Shown in pieces: positions 9,998-18,505 of a stretch of 64,000 nt of DNA. The notes below the pieces were generated by a model, which was not told the DNA's origin, searched no databases, and saw only the letters and a list, made by a program, of their open reading frames with translations. The DNA comes from Pseudomonas sp. TH15 (lineage in GTDB: Bacteria; Pseudomonadota; Gammaproteobacteria; Pseudomonadales; Pseudomonadaceae): contig NZ_JAEKEL010000001.1 in the NCBI RefSeq assembly GCF_016651105.1, positions 402,001 to 466,000 on the forward strand. Direction: 5' to 3'. The number at the start of each line of letters is the position of its first letter. The stretch's first letter is position 1. Both the position numbers and the translations under genes were made by a program.

Positions 9998-10030
9998 AAA
10001 CCCGCTGCCGTCTTCCGGCCCGGTGTCGCC

Positions 10031-10127
10031 CCAATCGCTGGCAAGCCAGCTCCCACAGGTTTTTTGGTGTACACAAAATCTTTGTACGACCGAGACTACT
10101 GTGGGAGCGGGCTTGCTCGCGAAAGCG
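10031..10127. repeat. Mismatched REP pair after the pqq operon
   Basis: The left arm is of the ATCGCTGGCAAGCCAGCTCCCAC type, the right arm of the GGGAGCGGGCTTGCTCGCGAA type. The two halves belong to different REP subtypes, so the arms pair less well than in standard pairs. Confidence 0.8.
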
Positions 10128-10148
10128 ATCTATCTGACACCGCGAAAC

Positions 10149-10307
10149 TCAACGCTTGGCAATGATGTACACCGCATGCACGATCCCCGGAATATAACCG
10201 CACAGCGTCAGCAGAATATTCAGCCAGAACGCCCCGGCGAAACCGACTTGCAGAAACACACCCAGGGGCGGCAACAGAATGGCGATGATGATTCGAATGA
10301 AATCCAT
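10149..10307 (-). CDS. YqaE/PMP3 family small membrane protein
   Basis: A 52-residue hydrophobic peptide with two predicted membrane helices, starting MDFIRIIIAILLPPLGVFLQ and ending YIIAKR. The pattern LLPPLGVFLQVG, then GAFWLNILLTLCGYIPGIVHAVYI is the signature of the UPF0057/PMP3 proteolipids, linked in other organisms to membrane potential and salt or cold stress. AGGAG lies just before the ATG. The longer reading upstream is not conserved protein. It appears to be its own unit. Confidence 0.88.
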   Translation of the reverse strand: MDFIRIIIAILLPPLGVFLQVGFAGAFWLNILLTLCGYIPGIVHAVYIIAKR

Positions 10308-10413
10308 GGGGCAGCTCCTGATTTGAAGTTGGCTCGCATGAGCCACACAACCAATCGACCTGCGCCGTTCGTCAGGGTTCAGTGCAGTTGCCATTTGATC
10401 GCCACCACCACGC

Positions 10414-10454
10414 TCAAAAAAACGCCCCACGCCAAAAGAATCAGGCGTGGGGCG
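10414..10454 (-). terminator. Terminator after the class III aminotransferase
   Basis: On the minus strand CGCCCCACGCC pairs with GGCGTGGGGCG and is followed by a run of seven T. It lies about 50 bases after the aminotransferase stop codon. Confidence 0.88.
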
Positions 10455-10503
10455 ATGCGTTATACCGCGAGACGGTTCGGTAATTCGTGTAGGGCGAGTC
10501 TGA

Positions 10504-11787
10504 TCAGACGGCAATCCCTTTGCGGCACTGCAGTTGCGCGGTGCGTACCCGGGAAAAAGCGCGAGCCAGGCGTAGGAGCATTTCGTCGATGTTGGCTTTG
10601 CTGACGGTGAGCGCCGGGGTGAAGCGCAGGCAATCGGGTTGTGGGGCGTTGAGCAGCAAGCCTTCATGGTGTGCTGCTTTGACGACCGCGTCGGCTGAAT
10701 CGTCCGACAGTGTCAGTCCCCAAAACAGCCCTTGCCCGCGCAGTTCGCCGTGGCCGTAGCGATTAGCCAAGCGCCCAAGACCTTCGCCAAGGTACTGACC
10801 GGTTTTCTGTACATGTTCGAGAAAGCCTTTGTCCTGCACGCTATCAAGAACGGCCAGGCCGGCAGCGGTCATCAGTGCATTGCCGTGGTGGGTGCCGATC
10901 ATTTCACCGATGTCGAAACAACAGGCCTTGCCTCGGGCAAGCAATGCCGCCAACGGCACGCCACCGCCCAAGCCTTTGCCGAGCACAACGATATCGGCCC
11001 GCACGCCGTAGGATTGTTCCGCGAGCAAGGTGCCGCAACGGCCGATCCCGGTCTGGACTTCGTCGAGGATCAGCAGGATGCCCAGTTCACGACACAACCG
11101 TTCAACACCCTTGAGGTAATGCTCGACGGCCGGAATCACCCCGGCTTCACTCTGGATCGGCTCGAGCATGATCGCCACGGTCCGAGCGTCTACGGCTGCA
11201 CGCAACGCTGGAAGGTCATTGAACGGGACGTGGCTGAAGCCCGGTAGCTGCGGCTCAAATCGATTGGTCAGGTTAGAACTGTCCGACGCCGAAATCGTCC
11301 CGAGACTACGGCCATGGCAGCCCTTGTTGGCAACGATGATCCGCGAAGCGCCGCCGCGATGCAGCTGACCCCATTTGCGTGCCAACTTGATCGCCGCGTC
11401 GCAGGCTTCGCTGCCACTGTTGAGCAGGTAGGCCTGATCGCTGCCAGTACTGGCGCAAAGCCGTTCGGCGAGGTTGAGCATGGCGCGGTTATGCAGGCCG
11501 AAACCGGGGTTGATCAGCGTCCGGGCCTGATCCGAAATCGCGTTGACCAGCACTGACGGGCTATGCCCCAGGCTGTTGGCCCCACCACCCTGGGTGAAAT
11601 CCAGATAAGCGCGATCATCGCTATCCCACAACCACGAACCTTGCCCACGCACAAAAATCTGCTGTGGCCGCTCGACGCTGGGCATCAGGCATTCGCTGGA
11701 CAGGTTGTCACGGTGCGATGGCTGCACGGTGTCCATGACCAGATCATCCAGACTGGGAGGGCTGCGCCGCAAATTAAACAAATTCAT
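10504..11787 (-). CDS. Class III PLP aminotransferase (acetylornithine aminotransferase-like)
   Basis: Fold-type I PLP enzyme of 427 aa. Recognisable parts are the GSEACDAAIKLARK substrate region, LILDEVQTGIGRCG with the cofactor-binding Asp, and VLGKGLGGGVPLAALL holding the Schiff-base lysine. It is longer than ArgD/AstC at the N-terminus. Divergence from a LysR regulator suggests it is inducible and catabolic rather than the biosynthetic arginine enzyme. Its place near davBA makes an omega-amino acid (5-aminovalerate, GABA, ornithine) a reasonable guess, but the amine donor cannot be read from the sequence. GAGG precedes the ATG; a strong terminator follows the gene. Confidence 0.8.
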   Translation of the reverse strand: MNLFNLRRSPPSLDDLVMDTVQPSHRDNLSSECLMPSVERPQQIFVRGQGSWLWDSDDRAYLDFTQGGGANSLGHSPSVLVNAISDQARTLINPGFGLHNRAMLNLAERLCASTGSDQAYLLNSGSEACDAAIKLARKWGQLHRGGASRIIVANKGCHGRSLGTISASDSSNLTNRFEPQLPGFSHVPFNDLPALRAAVDARTVAIMLEPIQSEAGVIPAVEHYLKGVERLCRELGILLILDEVQTGIGRCGTLLAEQSYGVRADIVVLGKGLGGGVPLAALLARGKACCFDIGEMIGTHHGNALMTAAGLAVLDSVQDKGFLEHVQKTGQYLGEGLGRLANRYGHGELRGQGLFWGLTLSDDSADAVVKAAHHEGLLLNAPQPDCLRFTPALTVSKANIDEMLLRLARAFSRVRTAQLQCRKGIAV

Positions 11788-11943
11788 CTCAAAAAACCTC
11801 GCTTTAGGTTTTTCGTCTTTCCTATGCAAACACCATCGATGCAAACGGTATTCATCGTGCTTTCCGGCCCTGTAAGCCTTGTGAATGCGGTTAGACTAGG
11901 CGCAGGCACGGCGCTGAGCCATTTCGATTTCACAGCATTTTCG

Positions 11944-11958
11944 ATAAGTATTACTTAT
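11944..11958. promoter_or_regulatory. LysR-type operator covering a start codon
   Basis: ATAAGTATTACTTAT is a perfect palindrome with six-base arms and fits the T-N11-A pattern of LysR-type regulators. Its last two bases are the first two of the regulator's ATG. It most likely serves autorepression; the divergent aminotransferase start is about 155 bases away. Confidence 0.6.
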
Positions 11959-12886
11959 GGATTTCAAGCAACTGCGTTATTTCGTCGCGGTCTACGAAGA
12001 AGGCCATGTGGGCCGGGCTGCCGAGCGACTGTCCATCTCACAACCGGCGCTGTCGCAGCAGATCCGCCACCTCGAACAGAACCTCGATGTGAGCCTGTTC
12101 GAGCGCAGCAGCAAACGCTTGCTGCCGACCCTGGCGGCACACACGTTGTACAACCACGCGCTGCCGTTGCTCGATGGCCTGCAACGGGCGCGGGAAGCGC
12201 TGGGCAATTTCAAGGGTCAGGCGCTGCGCACCTTGGCGATTGGCGTGTTGCAGACCGTCCACACCAGTCTGGTGCCGCAGATGCTCGAACGGGTGCGCAA
12301 GGCGCAGCCGCATCTGGTGGTGCAGATCTATGAACTGACCGGACTTGAGATCGAACGGCGGTTGCTCAACGGTTCCCTGGACATCGGAATCAGCTACCTG
12401 CCGCCTCGCCAACCAGGATTGCACGGCGTGATGCTGTACGAAGATGAACTGACGCTTGTCATCCCGGCGGATCATCCGTTGCGCGAATTCAAGAAGGTCT
12501 CCATGAGTCAGGCCGCGGAATTACCGATGCTGCTATTGGGCGAAGAGTTTCAGTTGCGGCAGATCTGGCAGACGCAATTGGCCAGCCTTGGCCGACGCCC
12601 GCAGGTGCAAGCCGAACTGAACAACATGGCGGGGATTCTCGACAGCTTGCCCCACACGCGGCTGGCAACTGTTCTGCCCGGGCGCTCGCAAAAGGCGCTC
12701 GGCAATAATGAACTGCTGTGGAAACCACTGACCGAGCCGCGAGTGCCGCTGAAAGTCGGGTTGGTGTGCCGGGATGTGCAACGGCAACAAGCCTCGCTGG
12801 CGTTGCTGCGCACGTTACTGGAAGAAGTACTCAATGGTCCCGATGACCGCTTGAACGGCCCGGCGCCACTGGATGTGATGAGCTGA
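11957..12886 (+). CDS. LysR family transcriptional regulator
   Basis: 309 aa with a classical N-terminal winged helix-turn-helix (MDFKQLRYFVAVYEEGHVGRAAERLSISQPALSQQIR, the recognition helix being SQPALSQQI) and a periplasmic-binding-like effector domain from about residue 90. It resembles the CynR/CbbR branch. The usual ribosome site is replaced by a palindrome, so expression may be low and self-limited. Divergent placement makes the aminotransferase the obvious target. The inducer is unknown. Confidence 0.9.
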   Translation: MDFKQLRYFVAVYEEGHVGRAAERLSISQPALSQQIRHLEQNLDVSLFERSSKRLLPTLAAHTLYNHALPLLDGLQRAREALGNFKGQALRTLAIGVLQTVHTSLVPQMLERVRKAQPHLVVQIYELTGLEIERRLLNGSLDIGISYLPPRQPGLHGVMLYEDELTLVIPADHPLREFKKVSMSQAAELPMLLLGEEFQLRQIWQTQLASLGRRPQVQAELNNMAGILDSLPHTRLATVLPGRSQKALGNNELLWKPLTEPRVPLKVGLVCRDVQRQQASLALLRTLLEEVLNGPDDRLNGPAPLDVMS

Positions 12887-12906
12887 ATACTTTTCTGCAG
12901 GCAAAA

Positions 12907-12932
12907 GAAAACCCCGCCGAAGCGGGGCTTTG
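12907..12932. terminator. Bidirectional terminator between convergent genes
   Basis: CCCCGC and GCGGGG form a short GC stem with a CGAA loop. The minus strand continues with TTTTCTTTT, the plus strand only with TTT, so it is strongest for transcripts coming from the acyl-CoA dehydrogenase but also lies right after the LysR gene. Confidence 0.7.
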
Positions 12933-13076
12933 CAGACTGTTTCCCTGACATCCATTTCACTCCGCCGTCCTGGCAGAATCCTACGTGTCCGTGTTGTTAC
13001 TTTGCGCTTCCTGCGCGACGTCCATGTGAAGTAGATTAGCTCTGGATCCAATCGGCGCATATGGGAAAACAGCAGT

Positions 13077-13106
13077 ACGTCATGTAAGAGATTGCTTACA
13101 TGACGT
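13077..13106 (-). terminator. 12-bp perfect hairpin after acyl-CoA dehydrogenase
   Basis: ACGTCATGTAAG and CTTACATGACGT flank six bases, seven bases past the stop codon on the minus strand. The stem is not GC-rich and only a weak TGTTTT follows, so it could be a terminator, a 3' mRNA stabiliser or a protein-binding palindrome. Confidence 0.5.
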
Positions 13107-13113
13107 TACAGGG

Positions 13114-14892
13114 TCAGAACTGCGATGCGTCCAGCAGGAACAGCGACTCGCTACCGGCCTTCACCGACGCGCTCAACGAGTGAATCCGTGGCAGCAGACG
13201 GGCGAAATAGAATCGCGCCGTGCCGAGTTTGCTCGCGTAGAACTCGTCCTGCGCTTCTTTGCCGAAAGCGGCCTTGGCCATCAATGCCCACATGTAGGCG
13301 TAGGCAACGTAGCCGAATGCTTGCAGATATTCGACCGACGCCGCGCCGATTTCATTCGGGTTGTTTTTCGCCCGGTCCAGTACCCACGAAGTCAGCTCAT
13401 CAAGGGTGCTCACCGCGTCGTTCAACGGCTTGGTGAACTCAGCCAGGTCAGCACTGGCTGTCTCGGTGAAGTGACGAATCTCATCCGCGAACAGGTTGTA
13501 GAACGCCCCGCCAGTGCCGACGATCTTGCGACCTACAAGGTCCAGCGCCTGAATCCCATTGGTGCCTTCGTAGATCTGGGTGATGCGTACGTCGCGAACC
13601 AGTTGTTCCTGGCCCCACTCGCGTATGTAACCGTGGCCGCCGAAAACTTGCTGGCCATGCACGGTGGTTTCCAGGCCCAGATCGGTCAGGAATGCCTTGG
13701 CTACCGGCGTCAGCAACGCCACCAGGTCTTCCGCACGTTTGCGGGTCGTAGGGTCTTCGCTGAACTTGGCGGTGTCCAGTTGCATCGCCACATAGGTGGA
13801 GAAGGCACGACCGCCTTCGTTCGAGGCTTTCATGGTCAGCAGCATGCGACGCACGTCCGGGTGGACAATGATCGGGTCAGCCACTTTGTCTTTGTTCTGC
13901 GCGCCAGTCGGCGAACGGCTTTGCAGGCGGTCGCGGGCATATTCAACGGCGTTCTGGTAAGAGCGCTCGCCAGTGGCCAGGCCCTGGATACCAACACCCA
14001 GACGCTCGTAGTTCATCATGGTGAACATCGCCGCCAGGCCTTTGTTCGGCTCACCGACCAGGTAACCCACGGCCTCGTCGAAGTTCATCACGCAGGTCGC
14101 GGACGCCTGGATGCCCATTTTGTGTTCAATCGAACCGCAGTTGGCCGGGTTGCGCGCGCCCAGGCTGCCATCGGCATTGACCATGAACTTCGGCACCAGG
14201 AACAGCGAAATGCCTTTCGGCCCCGCCGGTGCGTCCGGCAGTTTGGCCAGCACCAGGTGAATGATGTTCTCGGTAAGGTCGTGTTCGCCGCCGGTGATGA
14301 AGATCTTGGTGCCACTGACTTTGTAGGAACCGTCGGCCTGAGGCTCGGCCTTGGTGCGGATAATCCCCAGGTCCGTACCAGCGTGCGGTTCGGTCAGGCA
14401 CATCGAACCGGCCCAGACGCCGGCATACATGTTCGGCAGGTAGGCGGCTTTCAGCTCTTCGCTGGCGTGGGCGTTGATCGACAGGCAGGCGCCGGCCGTC
14501 AGCATAGGGTACAAGCCAAACGACAGGCTGGCGGAGTTGACCATTTCTTCGACCTGGGCCGAAACAGCCTTGGGCATGCCCATGCCGCCGTAGGCCGGAT
14601 CGCCACCGACACCGACCCAACCGCCTTCGGCATAAGTCTGATAAGCCTGTGGGAAACCTGCCGGTGTGGTGACGGCACCGTCCGCCCAATGGCAGCCTTC
14701 TTCGTCCGCCGCTCGGCTCAGGGGCGCGATGCTTTTGCTGGTGACCTTGCCGGCTTCTTCGAGAATGGCTTCGACGGTTTCAGCATCGACGGTATCCGCC
14801 AGCGCCGGCAGCTCGGCCCAGAGTTTGGCGACCTCGAAAACTTCATTGAGGACGAAGCGCATATCGCGCAGGGGCGCTTTGTAGTCAGCCAT
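13114..14892 (-). CDS. Acyl-CoA dehydrogenase, large (DmdC/FadE5-like) type
   Basis: FAD flavoprotein of 592 aa that introduces the alpha-beta double bond into an acyl-CoA. It belongs to the long subfamily with an N-terminal acyl-CoA dehydrogenase cap and an extra C-terminal domain of about 130 residues. Marks: MCLTEPHAGTDLG flavin-binding segment, IFITGGEHD, and FGGHGYIREWGQEQLVRD with IYEGTNGIQALDL, where the catalytic glutamate is expected. The ATG at 14892 opens the conserved [13 protein letters not shown] start shared with its two neighbours. It is about 45 percent alike to them by eye, so the three are diverged paralogues. Substrate unknown; phenylacyl or medium-chain acyl-CoA are likely. 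Confidence 0.88.
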   Translation of the reverse strand: MADYKAPLRDMRFVLNEVFEVAKLWAELPALADTVDAETVEAILEEAGKVTSKSIAPLSRAADEEGCHWADGAVTTPAGFPQAYQTYAEGGWVGVGGDPAYGGMGMPKAVSAQVEEMVNSASLSFGLYPMLTAGACLSINAHASEELKAAYLPNMYAGVWAGSMCLTEPHAGTDLGIIRTKAEPQADGSYKVSGTKIFITGGEHDLTENIIHLVLAKLPDAPAGPKGISLFLVPKFMVNADGSLGARNPANCGSIEHKMGIQASATCVMNFDEAVGYLVGEPNKGLAAMFTMMNYERLGVGIQGLATGERSYQNAVEYARDRLQSRSPTGAQNKDKVADPIIVHPDVRRMLLTMKASNEGGRAFSTYVAMQLDTAKFSEDPTTRKRAEDLVALLTPVAKAFLTDLGLETTVHGQQVFGGHGYIREWGQEQLVRDVRITQIYEGTNGIQALDLVGRKIVGTGGAFYNLFADEIRHFTETASADLAEFTKPLNDAVSTLDELTSWVLDRAKNNPNEIGAASVEYLQAFGYVAYAYMWALMAKAAFGKEAQDEFYASKLGTARFYFARLLPRIHSLSASVKAGSESLFLLDASQF

Positions 14893-15042
14893 GGCAAACC
14901 TCGCAAGATCTAAACGGGTGATTCGTAGGAATGGTGCTTTCGTTGGGTCCGAGTGTAACCCAACAACTTTTACGACACATAGGGTCAGCACGTGACCGAT
15001 TTGTAATTTTTAGTCACTGAGTTCTTGTGCCTGCCAAACGCA

Positions 15043-15127
15043 TTCGCGGGCAAGCCTCGCTCCTACAGGTCCGTGCGCAAACTTCGCGAACAACATTGGA
15101 CGTGTAGGAGCAAGGCTTACCCGCGAT
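15043..15127. repeat. REP pair of the TAGGAGCAAGG type
   Basis: Arms TCGCGGGCAAGCCTCGCTCC and its near inverse GGAGCAAGGCTTACCCGCGA flank a loop. It fills most of the gap between two acyl-CoA dehydrogenase genes. Confidence 0.85.
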
Positions 15128-15145
15128 GCTTTTAAAGCGCGCTCG

Positions 15146-16942
15146 TCAAAGCGCAAACAACTCCGCCGGCAGCTTCATCAGGCAATCACTCCCCGCCTCG
15201 ATCGCCGCCCGATGAGCGGCAGTTCGCGGCAGCAATCGCTTGAAGTAGAACTCGCAGGTCGCCAGTTTGCCCTGGCAATAATCGGCATCGCCGCTGCCCG
15301 CGCCCAACTGCGCCTGAGCCACCAGCGCCATGCGCAGCCATAGATAGCCGAGGATGATGTAACCGCTGTACATCAAGTAATCCACCGACGCAGCGCCGAC
15401 TTCATCCGGATTTTTCATCGCGGCCATGCCGATTTTAGTCGTCACCTCGCCCCACTGCTGATTCAAACCATTGAGCTGTGCCACAAAGCTGCCGAGCTGT
15501 GGATGCTCCGCGTTTGCCGCGCAGAACTTGTGGACGATCTTGGTAAAGCCACGCAGCAGTTTGCCCTGGCTGCCGAGGACTTTACGTCCCAGCAAGTCCA
15601 ACGCCTGAATGCCGTTGGTACCTTCGTAGATCGGCGCAATCCGGCAGTCGCGAACCAATTGCTCCATACCCCACTCGCGGATAAAGCCGTGGCCGCCAAA
15701 CACCTGCATGCCGTGGTTGGTCACTTCCAGGCCGGTATCGGTCATGAAGGCTTTGCAGATCGGCGTCAGGAATGCCAACAGATCTTCTGCATCCTGCCGC
15801 GCCGTTTCATCCGCGCTCAAATGCGCGGCATCCAACAACTGCGCGGTGAAGTAGGTCAGCGCCCGGTTGCCTTCGTTGAAGGCCTTCATGGTCAGTAACA
15901 TCCGGCGCACATCGGGATGGACGATGATCGGGTCGGCAGGTTTTTCCGGGGCTTTCGGGCCGGTCAGCGAGCGCATTTGCAAGCGATCGTTGGCGTACTT
16001 GATCGCGCCCTGGAAGCTCGCCTCGCCCAGACATAAGCCCTGCATGCCGGTGCCCAGGCGCGCGTGGTTCATCATGGTGAACATGCAATTCAGGCCTTTG
16101 TTCGCTTCACCGATCAAGAATCCCTTTGCATCGTCAAAATTGAGCACGCAGGTGGCTGAAGCCTTGATGCCCATTTTGTGTTCGATGGAGCCGCAGGAAA
16201 CGCCGTTGCGCTCGCCCGCTTCACCTTCGGCATCGGGTAGGAATTTGGGAACGATGAACAGCGAAATGCCCTTGGTCCCGGCCGGTGCATCCGGCAGTTT
16301 GGCCAGCACTAAATGAATGATGTTGTCGCTCATGTCGTGTTCGCCGGCGGAGATGAAAATCTTGCTGCCGGAGATCGCGTAACTGCCATCAGCCTGGGGC
16401 AACGCGCGGGTCTTGATGATGCCCAGGTCGGTGCCGCAATGGGCTTCGGTCAGGCACATGGTGCCGGTCCATTGGCCGGCAGTGAGTTTGCTCAAGTAAG
16501 TCTGTTTTTGCGCTTCGGTGCCATGGGCGTGGATCGCCGACATTGCGCCGTGGGTCAGGCCGGGGTACATGCCCCAAGAGGTGTTGCTGGAGCCGACCAT
16601 CTCGCTGATGACCAGGCCCAGTGAGCTCGGCAAACCCTGGCCGCCGTAAGTTGGATCGGCCGCCAGACCATGCCAGCCACCTTCCACGTATTGTGCGAAG
16701 GCTTGCTTGAAGCCTGTAGGCGTTGTCACCACGCCGTTGTCGAAATGGCAGCCTTCTTCATCACCGCTGCGATTCAGCGGTGCGAGAACGTTTTCACAAA
16801 ATTTCGCGCCTTCTTCGAGGATCGCATTGACCATGTCCGGGCTGGCGTCGGTAGCGCCGAGCGCGGCGTAGTTGCTGTGAAAATCGAAGACGTGGTCGAT
16901 CAGAAAGCGCATGTCGCGCAGGGGAGCTTTGTACTCAGGCAT
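15146..16942 (-). CDS. Acyl-CoA dehydrogenase, large (DmdC/FadE5-like) type
   Basis: 598-residue paralogue of the enzymes on either side. It opens MPEYKAPLRDMRFLIDHVF and carries [26 protein letters not shown] and FGGHGFIREWGMEQLVRD with [16 protein letters not shown]. By eye it is closer to the enzyme at 18.5-20.3 kb than to the one just downstream, as both share [19 protein letters not shown] and MYSGY. The REP pair between it and the downstream gene suggests separate transcripts. Substrate unknown. Confidence 0.88.
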   Translation of the reverse strand: MPEYKAPLRDMRFLIDHVFDFHSNYAALGATDASPDMVNAILEEGAKFCENVLAPLNRSGDEEGCHFDNGVVTTPTGFKQAFAQYVEGGWHGLAADPTYGGQGLPSSLGLVISEMVGSSNTSWGMYPGLTHGAMSAIHAHGTEAQKQTYLSKLTAGQWTGTMCLTEAHCGTDLGIIKTRALPQADGSYAISGSKIFISAGEHDMSDNIIHLVLAKLPDAPAGTKGISLFIVPKFLPDAEGEAGERNGVSCGSIEHKMGIKASATCVLNFDDAKGFLIGEANKGLNCMFTMMNHARLGTGMQGLCLGEASFQGAIKYANDRLQMRSLTGPKAPEKPADPIIVHPDVRRMLLTMKAFNEGNRALTYFTAQLLDAAHLSADETARQDAEDLLAFLTPICKAFMTDTGLEVTNHGMQVFGGHGFIREWGMEQLVRDCRIAPIYEGTNGIQALDLLGRKVLGSQGKLLRGFTKIVHKFCAANAEHPQLGSFVAQLNGLNQQWGEVTTKIGMAAMKNPDEVGAASVDYLMYSGYIILGYLWLRMALVAQAQLGAGSGDADYCQGKLATCEFYFKRLLPRTAAHRAAIEAGSDCLMKLPAELFAL

Positions 16943-17032
16943 GGTCGTTTCTCCGGCAGCAGATACCTCAAACCTACTGCCGCGCACCACGCCTCACAAT
17001 CACAGTCCAGACGCTGAATGCGCCATCATCAC

Positions 17033-18352
17033 TCAACCCGCAGCAGCGTCCATACGCACCGCGCCACGGCGGCTTTGGCCGAACGCCACCACGCAATTTC
17101 GCCCGGCACCCTTGGCGCTGTAGAGCGCTTCGTCAGCCGACTTGAGCACTTGTTCGGGCGTACGCTGCTCCAAGCGTTCGGCGACGCCAATGCTGACCGT
17201 AACCGACACACTCGACGCACCGGAGCCGGCCCGACGCTGGCGACCTTGCTGGTCGTCCTGAGGACGGTCCGGATTGCGCAATTGAATGTTGTAGGACGCA
17301 ATCGACTCGCGGATGACTTCCAGGTGCGGCATGCACTCTTCGAGCGTCTTGCCCGCGAACACCAAGGCGAATTCTTCGCCCCCGTAGCGATACGCCCTAC
17401 CGCCTCCGCTGATCTTGGACAGTTTGCTGGCAACCAATCGCAGCACCTGATCGCCGACATCGTGGCCGTGGGTGTCGTTGAATTTCTTGAAGTGATCGAC
17501 GTCGCTCATGGCCAGTACGTAATTGCGCCCCAAGCGCTGCATGCGCTCGTTCAACGCGCGACGTCCCGGCAGCCCGGTGAGTTCGTCGCGGAAAGCCATT
17601 TGATAGGCTTCGTGTGCCACCGCCGCCGCAATCATCAGCATGACCTGGCTGCACATGATGTTCAGGGTGAACGGCAGGATGAAGGTTTTCGGCAACATCC
17701 AGAACAACCCCAGCAAGCCCACGAGTTGCGCGGCGTGCAAGGGCCTCGGGTTGCGCCAGTATTGCCAGGCCAGCAGTAAAAACGCGGCGAAGAACACGGG
17801 ATAGGACAACTGGATCAGGCTCATCCAGGCACCGTGCAAGGCAGGCCAGCGGATTTCCGAGAGCCACATCAGCAGCGGCTGTGGGTAACTTTGCTCAATG
17901 CCCAGCGCCACGCTACCGAACGCCAGCAACACAGCGAAGCGCGCCACCATGTCCTGAAACAGGTGAGTGCGTTCCTGCCACGCCGCGAACAGGCCGAACA
18001 GCAACGGCAACAGCAAACAACAGAGATGGAAAACCACCGCTGCGTCTTCGCGAACCTTGCCGTTATCGCGGTAATAGTCGGTCTGGGTGTCGAGCAGGAA
18101 GTAGGCGATGTACACCGTGACCATCAGAAACAGTTCACGCTGGCGTCGGTAAACCGCGCAATAAGCACCGCCGAGCAACAGCACCAAGGTTGGCAACACG
18201 TTGAACAGCGAAGTGAAGAAGACGTTGAGATCCTTTATGTACGCAGCCGAAAGCCCAGCAAGCAACAGCAGTAGTGAGGGCAAAAAATGACTGAAGCGTA
18301 CAGCGGAAGAACGCGGCAAGGGTAAAGCTCCGACCCAACAGAAAGATGGCAT
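17033..18352 (-). CDS. Membrane diguanylate cyclase (GGDEF)
   Basis: 439 aa. The first 260 residues are hydrophobic with about seven membrane helices; the rest is a GGDEF domain expected to make cyclic di-GMP at the inner membrane. The active loop reads RYGGEEF, with RDELTGLPGRRALNE and DVDHFKKFNDTHGHDVGD upstream, all residues needed for catalysis. The RxxD inhibitory site that normally sits just before the loop is absent (ISGGGRAYRYGGEEF), so product inhibition at the I-site is not expected. A loop rich in Q, R and D after the active site is longer than usual. It is enclosed by acyl-CoA dehydrogenase genes in the same orientation. Confidence 0.9.
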   Translation of the reverse strand: MPSFCWVGALPLPRSSAVRFSHFLPSLLLLLAGLSAAYIKDLNVFFTSLFNVLPTLVLLLGGAYCAVYRRQRELFLMVTVYIAYFLLDTQTDYYRDNGKVREDAAVVFHLCCLLLPLLFGLFAAWQERTHLFQDMVARFAVLLAFGSVALGIEQSYPQPLLMWLSEIRWPALHGAWMSLIQLSYPVFFAAFLLLAWQYWRNPRPLHAAQLVGLLGLFWMLPKTFILPFTLNIMCSQVMLMIAAAVAHEAYQMAFRDELTGLPGRRALNERMQRLGRNYVLAMSDVDHFKKFNDTHGHDVGDQVLRLVASKLSKISGGGRAYRYGGEEFALVFAGKTLEECMPHLEVIRESIASYNIQLRNPDRPQDDQQGRQRRAGSGASSVSVTVSIGVAERLEQRTPEQVLKSADEALYSAKGAGRNCVVAFGQSRRGAVRMDAAAG

Positions 18353-18452
18353 TGTGCCTGCATCTGGAGCAGTTAAGCACACACAATGTGATCCAGATCA
18401 CACGCAATCTCTTTAACGGCAGAAAACCCGGGTTTCTGAGCAATCCACAAAC

Positions 18453-18487
18453 AAAAAAACCGCTGCCCCGAAGGACAGCGGTTTTTC
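18453..18487 (-). terminator. Terminator after the PsrA-site acyl-CoA dehydrogenase
   Basis: On the minus strand AACCGCTG pairs with CAGCGGTT around a CCTTCGGGG-type loop and is followed by a run of T. It ends the dehydrogenase transcript 20 bases past the stop codon. Confidence 0.9.
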
Positions 18488-18505
18488 ACAAGACCGCGTT
18501 AAGGC

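Noticed and set aside
13180..14913. 577-codon open frame on the plus strand opposite an acyl-CoA dehydrogenase
   Set aside because: It is the antisense shadow of a high-GC gene; its protein is Arg/Gly/His/Val-rich without family features. The same applies to the 585-codon frame opposite 18.5-20.3 kb.
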